NCBI GenBank assembly: GCA_013816585.1
Contig: JACDEE010000017.1
Span: forward strand, 1-55,666
Direction of reading: 5' to 3'
Length of the DNA stretch: 55,666 bases
Source of the DNA: Sphingosinicella sp.
GTDB lineage: Bacteria; Pseudomonadota; Alphaproteobacteria; Sphingomonadales; Sphingomonadaceae
Below, piece by piece: positions 45,580 through 52,536 of this stretch (position 1 is the stretch's first letter; the number at the start of each line of letters is the position of its first letter). Below the pieces are notes generated by a model, which saw only the letters and a program-made list of their open reading frames with translations, had not been told where the DNA came from and made no database searches. A program made the position numbers and the translations under genes.

Positions 45580-47477
45580 AACCCAGGCAGCGCTGACACG
45601 ATTTCTTCGTCATCAAACCAGTTGTTCGCGACGACGTGTGCCCTCACGGCAGAGGGGTCCAAGGAGTAAGCGACAAGAGCAAGGCTCGATTTGGCTCGGC
45701 TGCAAGTCACGTAAAACAGCCGCCGCGTGCGATCGAGTGATGTTTCTCGGCCTTCTTGTTCGTTTTTCTGGTCGGCGGCACTCCGCGCTTTGGCTCCAAG
45801 CAGCTTGTCATAGCCGAAGAGAAAACCTCTAGCGTCCCCGTCATCCATCAAGACCATAACGCGATCAAACTCTAATCCCTTTACGCCTTGATGCGTGTCG
45901 AACGATGCCTCTCTCGCGACGTAAGCAGCGTAAGGTCTGATTACCGAGAAGGAGCAGTTCAGGAAGCTGAGAAGCGCTTCGAGATTTTTGCCGACAGGGT
46001 CTTCCTCCTCATCTTGCAGAGATTGGGCGGGCTCCGCTTCTTTGGCGGCCAATGCCGCCTTCAGGCTGTCGGGTATGACAAAGAGGTTGCTGCTGGCGAC
46101 GTTAGCGAGGATCGCCGCACAAGTCGGCACGCCCTCCGCCCATAATGCCATCAAGCCATCGATAGCGCTTTGAGCCGAGCGGAGTTGGTCTATCGGCTTC
46201 TCGGAGCCTTTCAGGCTTTCCTTGCTCAAGAGCGGCGAGTTTTCCCGGACAAGTCTGGTTGCGGCGAATTTGTCGTCCCGCTGCTGAGCCTGGACAAGGG
46301 GAAGGACGTTGTGAGTAAAAAACCGGGTCGCGGCAAAGCTGCCATCCAAAAAGCTCGTCCGGAACTCATCGACCGATGCAAGTGCTTCAAATAAGTCTTG
46401 GAAGCCCATGCGCTTGGCTGCCATGTGGTGTTCAAGCGTCAGAATTTTACACTTGCTGCGGTCGGTCCAGTCGCCGTCGCCCGTGAGCGCGGCCATGTAA
46501 TCCCTGACACGATCTTCGATCGCTGGCTTGTCTTCGACATCGACCGGAAACACGAACAGCCTCGCCCAGCCTTCGGCGGAATCGCCACGCGGTTCCTGCT
46601 TGTGATTGTCGGCGCCATCCCGAATCTGATTGATCAGGCGCACGATCCGCTGCGGACTGCGGTGGTTTAGTTTCTTTTCGGGGGTCGCCCAATCTTCGGG
46701 AATTATGGTCTCGATTCGCTCTTTCCCGTCCGGGTAAATGCGCTGCATCGTGTCGCCGATAAGCCCCAGCGCGAACCGGCCCGCGTGCGCCTGCTGCACG
46801 GCAAGAACAGCGTCTATCAGCGCCTTGTTTGTGTCCTGGCTCTCATCGATCAGCACAAAAGGATATTTCTCAACGAACATGCGCTGCATCAGCGGCTTCG
46901 TCAGCAGGAAGGTCGAGAATATCTTGATGACTTCGCTATGATTGAGGGCATTGCGCTCCCGATTGTCGCTGTTCGGATTATAGGTGAAGGTCTTGAACTC
47001 ATCTAACCGCGACAGGCGGCGCTGCTTGGATTCGATCTGAGCAAGCCGCGAAGCAGATGCTTTCGTGCCCACGCGGCCTTTCTGCTCTTCCTCGGTGATC
47101 TCAGCGATTTCCTGTTGAAGATTGGTTCGAAGCCATTCACGAATGTCTATGTTGAAGCTCTGAATCTGCAACCACGCGAAGCTATGAATGGTTTTTATCA
47201 CGAAGAGCGGATCGAACTCTGTGCGGCGCGTGATCTCGTCGCACGCCGCGTTGGTATAGGTGATCACGGCGACCTGTCGCCCGCGCAGACGGAGCGTATC
47301 CCGGTAGCGGAAGGCAATATGCTTTAGCGCGTTCACTAGCGACCGGGTTTTCCCCGATCCCGCTCCCGCGAAAAGAAAGAAGCTTTTCGGACACTCCAGA
47401 TTCAAAAGCTCGGCGAGCTCCGTTTCGACGTGATCGTCGAGCGTGATGTTTGATCCCGTCTCTGTACCTCCCGTCAC
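45567..47477 (-). CDS. gajB: UvrD-like superfamily 1 helicase, GajB-like
   Basis: The 636-residue protein has Walker A FAGAGSGKT (Lys43), motif Ia ITYTNAACDEI, motif II DESQD (Asp211, Glu212), motif III LIGDTMQRIYPDG and motif VI RRLFYVTCSRAKSSL. In Gabija defence, GajB senses DNA ends and pairs with the GajA nuclease. Its ATG overlaps the end of the OLD-family gene by four bases (ATGA), a strong sign of joint function. Prototype GajB has about 500 residues, so this one is longer, mainly in the middle (about 95-200 and 330-520). Its 3' end overlaps the type IIG gene tail to tail by 13 bases. A role in repair cannot be excluded. Confidence 0.82.
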   Translation of the reverse strand: MTGGTETGSNITLDDHVETELAELLNLECPKSFFLFAGAGSGKTRSLVNALKHIAFRYRDTLRLRGRQVAVITYTNAACDEITRRTEFDPLFVIKTIHSFAWLQIQSFNIDIREWLRTNLQQEIAEITEEEQKGRVGTKASASRLAQIESKQRRLSRLDEFKTFTYNPNSDNRERNALNHSEVIKIFSTFLLTKPLMQRMFVEKYPFVLIDESQDTNKALIDAVLAVQQAHAGRFALGLIGDTMQRIYPDGKERIETIIPEDWATPEKKLNHRSPQRIVRLINQIRDGADNHKQEPRGDSAEGWARLFVFPVDVEDKPAIEDRVRDYMAALTGDGDWTDRSKCKILTLEHHMAAKRMGFQDLFEALASVDEFRTSFLDGSFAATRFFTHNVLPLVQAQQRDDKFAATRLVRENSPLLSKESLKGSEKPIDQLRSAQSAIDGLMALWAEGVPTCAAILANVASSNLFVIPDSLKAALAAKEAEPAQSLQDEEEDPVGKNLEALLSFLNCSFSVIRPYAAYVAREASFDTHQGVKGLEFDRVMVLMDDGDARGFLFGYDKLLGAKARSAADQKNEQEGRETSLDRTRRLFYVTCSRAKSSLALVAYSLDPSAVRAHVVANNWFDDEEIVSALPGFHAA

Positions 47478-49810
47478 GCGTCGACCTCTACTGCACCTGC
47501 GTCGGGGAGGGCGAGCTGTTCGGCGCTGCCGATTTGGGCAAGGCCAAGTTCTAACTGCTTGTGCTCAAGCTTCTCCGCCAGCCAAAGCAACCCTTCACGG
47601 ATGTAGGTCGGTGGCTTGAGCGCGATTGGGTCCGCGATCTCGAGAAGATCCAAGGCAAATTCGGCTTTGCTACCCTTATCGAGTGCCGCCTTGAGCGCGG
47701 TTGCAAGAGCATTGAAGTTCGCACTATTCGCGATCTCGGTACGAAATTTGGCGATCAGGCCGGTTCCCGGCAACGTGGCGAAAAGCGCCAAGTTCTCGGT
47801 TACGACCGCATCCTCCAGGGTATAGGCCAGCGCCTCGACGGTCGCGCCTTTGAATTCGACTTGAATTGGGCACTGGTATGCAACGCGGATGGCAAAGTTC
47901 TCCGCTGCGTAAGACTTGATCTTGTCGGCTTCGGCCTTATCGAGCAGCTCGTCCAGAGCCAGTATGGCGGGCCACCAAGTTTTCAGGGTGTGATTGCGAG
48001 TGGTGTAGCCGGCGCCCCTCATTGGCACCGCGCTGCTGCCGGCGGCGTCACAAGAATCGATGTCCGTGACAATGAGCGTCACAAGGCCGATCTTTTCGAT
48101 CAGTTTGCGCAACTTGTGGGCGTGACTGCCGCCGATCTCTAGCCAAGTGATGTAGCTTTCGGAGAGATTCGCAAACTCCGGATGAGTATTCACGAAGTTG
48201 GGCACCAAAATACGTTCGGCGGGCCCTTCGATCAGGACGGCCGCGTCCGCGAAGAATAGATCGCAATGTGTGACTTTCAGGTAGCGTGTGACGAAGCGTT
48301 TGGTGTCGGGATCGGCGCCGAAGGCGTTTTCGAGGTTCACCACGCAGGCCGTGGGGATAGAGTTCGCCCCGCCCGGCAAACGGCGGAAGTAGCGCAGCGA
48401 GTCAAAATCGCATTCTTGAGCGATATGGCTGGAATGCGTGCTGACAACCATCTGCGTGACGAAATTCGTGCCGCCCCCCAGCTCATCATGATTCCTGAGA
48501 ATTTTGTGCGCTTGTCGGATAAATACCTGCTGCACCTGCGTATGCAGATGCACTTCGGGTTCTTCAATTAGGACAAGATGCAACGGCGGAATAATCGAGT
48601 CGTCGGCAGCCTTGTGCTTGGCTTTGCCCACGCGCATCCAACTATCGCGGAATGCCATGAGGCGAAACACCATTGAGATCAGATTTTGATAGCCCAGCCC
48701 GTTTGAATCCTCGGGCAGAAACAGATCGACGGTGTTTTCGCCATCTCCCATCGGCACGACAAACTGCACGGCCGTATCGTGATTGAGGCCTTCGACAGGA
48801 CGCAGGCGCGTCGAAATATTCAATTTCGGATCGGTGACACCCGGATAGCCAAGTTTGTGCATTTCCTTGAGAGGGCTTTTGAACCCATCACTCAGCCGTA
48901 GATTGAAAGCCTTTTGCGCGTCCTCGATTGCCTTGAGGGCCAGTAAGTCTTGGGCGTCAGGATTTTCGTATGGGTCGAGGTGCCGCGTATAATATTGTCT
49001 GAGTTGGACAGACAACTTACGCGATCCAGCTGGGCTCGTCGTCGCATTTTCATCTGGCCCGGCTTCCTCGCCCGCATGGCCGAAACCTCGCTGTGCGCTG
49101 ATTTCGTCGATGCGTATTAGACCCCGAAAAGGGTCGCCATCAATCGGTTCGCTACCATTCAAGAGTTGGGGCTGCGCGACCCCGTGTTCGGGATCAACGC
49201 AGGCGGCTGGATCGAGGACATAGGACTTGATCGTGAAAAAGCTGGTCAGACGCCGGCTCAGAAATTCGACAAGGTTTTGCGGCCAGATCGAGACCTGGAA
49301 TGACTCGGCGGCTTCACCCTGTTGCTGTGCGAGTGCCGCACCAGCGGCTTGCAGCGTCAACGTCTCGGCGCGCGCGTTAACATAATCCTTCTGCAACTCC
49401 GCAGCGTCTTTGGGCTCAAGGCGCATTCGAACGCCAAGCCGCCCGCCATCCCAATCCAGCGTCGGCAGTATGTTCTGAACGTAATGAACTTCATCATCGG
49501 CGACGTGCAGCCACACGTCCAGAAACGGGAGGACAGCATCCCAATCCGACGCCGGCATCTCCTGTTGCGCAGCTTGGGCCGTTTCCCAGGCCTGCCCCAT
49601 CGTGTTGATGGCGGGCCAATGCGAGAGCGTAAAGTCGTTGAAACAGAATTTAGATCGCTCACGATCGACCAAAAAATAACGCAGCGCCGTGATCGCGGAG
49701 GTCTTTCCACTGTTATTTGCACCAACGAACACCGTCTTTGCAGGGGATAGCCCAATCCGCGTTGAAATCAGTTTTCGAAAGTTCGCGATTTCAACAAATT
49801 CAATGCGCAT
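47474..49810 (-). CDS. gajA: OLD-family ATPase with TOPRIM nuclease domain, GajA-like
   Basis: The 778-residue protein has an ABC-type ATPase domain with Walker A VGANNSGKTSA (residues 30-38), Walker B VLIEEPEVHLH (Glu416, Glu417) and the switch STHSSHIAQ, then a C-terminal TOPRIM domain with Glu528 (VLIEGPAER) and the acidic pair Asp583/Asp585 (LIVTDIDSC). This is the class 2 OLD layout, which together with an adjacent UvrD-like gene defines Gabija. Prototype GajA is near 580 residues; here there is extra sequence between Walker A and Walker B (about 90-300) and a longer C-terminus. GGAGAGG precedes the ATG. It may need nucleotide depletion to cut, as in other Gabija systems. Confidence 0.83.
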   Translation of the reverse strand: MRIEFVEIANFRKLISTRIGLSPAKTVFVGANNSGKTSAITALRYFLVDRERSKFCFNDFTLSHWPAINTMGQAWETAQAAQQEMPASDWDAVLPFLDVWLHVADDEVHYVQNILPTLDWDGGRLGVRMRLEPKDAAELQKDYVNARAETLTLQAAGAALAQQQGEAAESFQVSIWPQNLVEFLSRRLTSFFTIKSYVLDPAACVDPEHGVAQPQLLNGSEPIDGDPFRGLIRIDEISAQRGFGHAGEEAGPDENATTSPAGSRKLSVQLRQYYTRHLDPYENPDAQDLLALKAIEDAQKAFNLRLSDGFKSPLKEMHKLGYPGVTDPKLNISTRLRPVEGLNHDTAVQFVVPMGDGENTVDLFLPEDSNGLGYQNLISMVFRLMAFRDSWMRVGKAKHKAADDSIIPPLHLVLIEEPEVHLHTQVQQVFIRQAHKILRNHDELGGGTNFVTQMVVSTHSSHIAQECDFDSLRYFRRLPGGANSIPTACVVNLENAFGADPDTKRFVTRYLKVTHCDLFFADAAVLIEGPAERILVPNFVNTHPEFANLSESYITWLEIGGSHAHKLRKLIEKIGLVTLIVTDIDSCDAAGSSAVPMRGAGYTTRNHTLKTWWPAILALDELLDKAEADKIKSYAAENFAIRVAYQCPIQVEFKGATVEALAYTLEDAVVTENLALFATLPGTGLIAKFRTEIANSANFNALATALKAALDKGSKAEFALDLLEIADPIALKPPTYIREGLLWLAEKLEHKQLELGLAQIGSAEQLALPDAGAVEVDA

Positions 49811-49853
49811 AACGGCCTCTCCAAGCGAAGAAAGGCGATTTGCACTCGGATAG

Positions 49854-49863
49854 CCGACGTCGG
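49854..49863. promoter_or_regulatory. Perfect 10-base palindrome upstream of gajA
   Basis: CCGACGTCGG lies 44 bases before the gajA start, in the 123-base gap after the P63C gene. It could be an operator or half of a processing hairpin. Short palindromes of this kind also occur by chance in GC-rich DNA, so confidence is low. Confidence 0.3.
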
Positions 49864-49933
49864 TGGGCCGATGGGTTTTGCAATCTGATTGTTCGCATTT
49901 CTATCAGTTCCCTCTTTTCGCCGACAAGGATCG

Positions 49934-50977
49934 CTAAAGCCCCGTCCCGGCATCCGTATTCTGATCATAATCCATCGGCAGCATCCGTGTGTCTCCGAGC
50001 CGCGGGTAGTGCTCGTTGAGCAAATTCATGAATCCGCCCCAGCTCTTGCTTACCTTCATGAGCGCGATCGTTGCGCCCAGGTGCTCCTTGAGCTTGGGAT
50101 AGCCGATGTTGGATGTCAGGCTTTGGAAGAACTTGGCCGTCGGGCGGCCTCCCTCATTGCGGGGTGTTACCCGCTGAAGTTCGGCGAGGACCCCCGGTGC
50201 CAGGCGCTTATAGATGACGTCGTTTGTGAGGATCCCGAAATACCGTGGGCGCTGCACCGACGACGATGAGAATTCCAGCCCACGCAAACGGAACATCTGC
50301 TCGTAGAATTCGGCCGGGAACGTTTGAATCCAGGCTTGCAGTTCCTTCGCGATGAACGCTTCGAGGATCTTGGACAGCGCGTCCTTCTCGCGGTCGCGTT
50401 GATAGCCGGTCGCTTCGTCGACCAGCGCGACGATACCGACACGGGCGAAGCCTCGGATAAGAATCTCGCACTTGGCTGCGATACCCAATTGCTGCTTTTG
50501 CAACGCGCCTGCTTCACGCGCTTTTAGAACCGCTTCGCAAAGATCGTGAAGCAATGTCGCTTCAAAGCCGTTAGCTCGCCCGCCTTCCGGCGTGATGAAG
50601 GAAATCGGATTGGCAAACCGTTCAGCAATTTCGTTCGAGATGAACGGATTTACTGATTTCCTCGATACGAAGAGCTCAAGCCGATTCATCCCGGCGATCA
50701 TCGACCCCCCCCGTGCCATGCCGAGTGCGCCGGCGAAACCACCTTGGCTGAGCACTCGGGTGCCATCTTCCAACACAAAGCAGGGAAGTTCGGCGTCACC
50801 AATTTTCAGGGGGTGATTTGACGAGCCGTGGGTGGCCTTTAGCATTTTCTTGCGGTCCCACCGGGCCTTGGCCGCTTTGCTCGCGATTTCACGGCGCTCG
50901 GCTGGGTTGAGCAGCTTCATCCTGGCGTGGCCGCCCTTTGCGCGCCCTACCGGCAATCCGGGATTGGTCTCGTTCAT
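49934..50977 (-). CDS. P63C-domain protein
   Basis: From the ATG at 50977 (MNETNPGLPVGRAKGGHARM) the protein has 347 residues. The N-terminal part is basic and helical (LNPAERREIASKAAKARWDRKK), as in several plasmid and phage proteins. The C-terminal P63C domain covers about 190-320, with ALVDEATGYQRDREKDALSK, FYEQMFRLRGLE, RPRYFGILTNDVIYKRLAPG and YPKLKEHLGATIALM. P63C proteins occur in phages and mobile elements, sometimes linked to antirepressor or regulator functions; their biochemistry is unclear. It lies 123 bases before gajA on the same strand and may be co-transcribed with gajAB. Confidence 0.8.
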   Translation of the reverse strand: MNETNPGLPVGRAKGGHARMKLLNPAERREIASKAAKARWDRKKMLKATHGSSNHPLKIGDAELPCFVLEDGTRVLSQGGFAGALGMARGGSMIAGMNRLELFVSRKSVNPFISNEIAERFANPISFITPEGGRANGFEATLLHDLCEAVLKAREAGALQKQQLGIAAKCEILIRGFARVGIVALVDEATGYQRDREKDALSKILEAFIAKELQAWIQTFPAEFYEQMFRLRGLEFSSSSVQRPRYFGILTNDVIYKRLAPGVLAELQRVTPRNEGGRPTAKFFQSLTSNIGYPKLKEHLGATIALMKVSKSWGGFMNLLNEHYPRLGDTRMLPMDYDQNTDAGTGL

Positions 50978-51007
50978 GATTCGCATATGCAAGCTATTGA
51001 CCACTAT

Positions 51008-51035
51008 TGCTAGCATAAAATAAAACATGCTAACA
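51008..51035 (-). promoter_or_regulatory. Inverted repeat in the promoter region of the P63C gene
   Basis: TGCTAGCAT (51008-51016) and ATGCTAACA (51027-51035) are inverted copies with one mismatch and a 10-base AT-only-like spacer (AAAATAAAAC). They lie 31-58 bases before the P63C start in the most AT-rich stretch of the area. The layout of 9-10-9 fits a dimeric repressor site over a promoter. The regulator is unknown; the P63C protein itself is a candidate. Confidence 0.55.
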
Positions 51036-51055
51036 TTTCTGGCTTTTGCTCGCAC

Positions 51056-51707
51056 GATCTAGCTGCGGGGTACTAGATCAGGAGCCAGTAAACGAGTGCG
51101 TGTCCTGCCTGCGGGGAAGCCCGCACCGCGCTCTATTGCGCAACCCCGTCTGCGCGGGCTTGCTCCACCGAGCCGCCTTTGGCGTCTCGGCCAGTCGGTG
51201 ACGATCGCATGGCGTGAGGAAAGAAGAGCGGCCGTAAGTTGAGCGGGAGAATTTAGGGACGCGCTCTGTTCCGCGCTGCGCGCTCCTAAGGGCGCGGCGT
51301 TTTCGTGCTGACCCGCTGGCGCTCTCGCCTCTCTCCTTGCCGGGCGGGGGCCTGACGCGCGCTCGCTTCGACTGGCGGCGCTGCGCTGTCGCGCAACAGC
51401 CTTGTCGCGCGCTCGGCTTGCAGTCACGCCGCCCGTCCGCGTCGCGCCGTGCAAGGGCGCCATTTCTGTGCCGCGTTGCGGCTGAGGGAGGCTGACGCAT
51501 CCGTTTCTTTGTCCGAGCGGGAACGCCAAGGGCTTTGCCCTCTCGTTCCCAAAGCAGAATAGCCGCCCCCGTGTGGCGGTCGCTGCGCGCCCGCTGGCCC
51601 GCGCCAAGGGCGGCGATTCGGCTTTCCCTCCCCCTCCCATCCTCGCCGGAAGGCAGAGCCGCATGTCGCAGCCAGTGCGGCTTCGCCTGAGGGAAGGAAG
51701 GTTTCAG
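51056..51707. other. GC-rich structured region without a recognisable gene
   Basis: This 0.65 kb stretch separates the minus-strand defence genes from the plus-strand backbone genes. Long open frames exist on both strands but they are Arg/Ala/Pro-rich, lack domain signatures and are what GC-rich DNA yields by chance. Several hairpins are visible: TGCGGG-GAAG-CCCGCA at 51110-51125 and a nested one, GGGAACG (51519-51525) with CGTTCCC (51544-51550) enclosing AGGGC-TTT-GCCCT. It may hold promoters, a replication or transfer origin, or a structured leader RNA for the following genes. Confidence 0.45.
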
Positions 51708-51896
51708 ATGACCGATTTGCTGTTGAACTATCGTGCTTGCGGCGCGGAGTGCCGCGACGATTATCTGCGCGGTGTCGCCAACGAGAATGGCTTGCCGTTG
51801 GAGTGCGTTCAGAAAATCGCGGAGCGGCTCGGCGAGCGTGAGGATTTCGGGGCGCTGATCCTGATTTGCGAAGGACGGCGGGGGCGTGTGCAATGA
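51708..51896 (+). CDS. Small hypothetical protein of the element backbone
   Basis: The ATG at 51708 follows GGGAAGGAAGG at about seven bases and starts a 62-residue protein (MTDLLLNYRACGAECRDDYL...). It has two cysteines near the N-terminus and helical propensity throughout; I do not recognise a family. The start of the next gene overlaps its stop codon as ATGA, which supports its being real and co-translated with the DUF3768 gene. Confidence 0.65.
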   Translation: MTDLLLNYRACGAECRDDYLRGVANENGLPLECVQKIAERLGEREDFGALILICEGRRGRVQ

Positions 51897-52294
51897 GCGT
51901 CGCCCTTGCCACAGCGCGCGAGCAGACCGCGCGCATCGCCCGTTTGAACGACCTTGCCCGCAGCGCGAGGGGGGTTGCTTGCACCGCCGTTGCGACAGCC
52001 GGGTTCCGGTCGCTGCCCGAGGCCGACCAGTCTTGCGTCCGTGAATTGATCGAGACGTTCGATGCCTTCGCCGAGGACAACGACCCGCACGGCGAGCGGG
52101 ATTTCGGGACGATCTACCAGCTTGGTGATGGTCACTGGACGACCGAGCGCCCGCGATTGCGCGAGGATGAGCGCGAACGGGTGTTCTGGAAACTCGATTA
52201 TTACGACCGTGCGATGCGGTTCGCCAGCGAGGACGCCGCCGACCCCCGCGTCACGCGGCGCGTCCTGACCATCATGCTTTCCGATGAATATTGA
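51893..52294 (+). CDS. DUF3768 domain protein
   Basis: The 133-residue protein carries the DUF3768 pattern: a helical N-terminus with IARLNDLARSARG, then LIETFDAFAEDNDPHGERDFGTI, FWKLDYYDRAMRFAS and the ending DPRVTRRVLTIMLSDEY. This family is found on plasmids and integrative elements of Alphaproteobacteria; no activity is known. It overlaps the upstream small gene by four bases and precedes another small gene. Confidence 0.85.
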   Translation: MSVALATAREQTARIARLNDLARSARGVACTAVATAGFRSLPEADQSCVRELIETFDAFAEDNDPHGERDFGTIYQLGDGHWTTERPRLREDERERVFWKLDYYDRAMRFASEDAADPRVTRRVLTIMLSDEY

Positions 52295-52308
52295 GCGGAG
52301 GCGAGGCC

Positions 52309-52500
52309 ATGAAGCGCAAAGACCTCCCCGCCGTCACGCCGCCCGCCCCCGATCAGGTCATGATTCCGGGCATCGCGCCCGTCAGCATGGGCGAACGGCT
52401 TGGCTGGCTTGCCGCGCAGCCGATGCAGCCCCGCCGTGAGCAGCGCCCGCTCGACATCGGGTTTTGGAACCCGATGCGCGACCAGATCGAGATGTTCTGA
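52309..52500 (+). CDS. Small hypothetical protein between DUF3768 and parB
   Basis: The ATG at 52309 is preceded by GCGGAGGCGAGG, so the reading frame of 63 residues (MKRKDLPAVTPPAPDQVMIP...) is probably translated. The sequence is proline-rich in the first half and ends DIGFWNPMRDQIEMF. I do not recognise a family. It lies 14 bases after DUF3768 and 36 before parB, in one gene string. Confidence 0.6.
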   Translation: MKRKDLPAVTPPAPDQVMIPGIAPVSMGERLGWLAAQPMQPRREQRPLDIGFWNPMRDQIEMF

Positions 52501-52536
52501 CTTGCCAGTTTTCAACCATTTTCAGGAGTGTTTCCA

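Noticed and set aside
45567-49810. RecBCD/AddAB-type repair complex for the helicase and ATPase pair
   Set aside because: There is no RecB-type nuclease domain or chi-recognition partner; the ABC-ATPase plus TOPRIM layout is that of OLD-family proteins.
51059-51893. Long minus-strand frames (201 and 271 codons) in the gap and across the small plus-strand gene
   Set aside because: They are rich in Arg, Ala and Pro, have no domain signature, overlap each other in different frames, and overlap a well-signalled plus-strand gene. GC-rich DNA gives such frames by chance.
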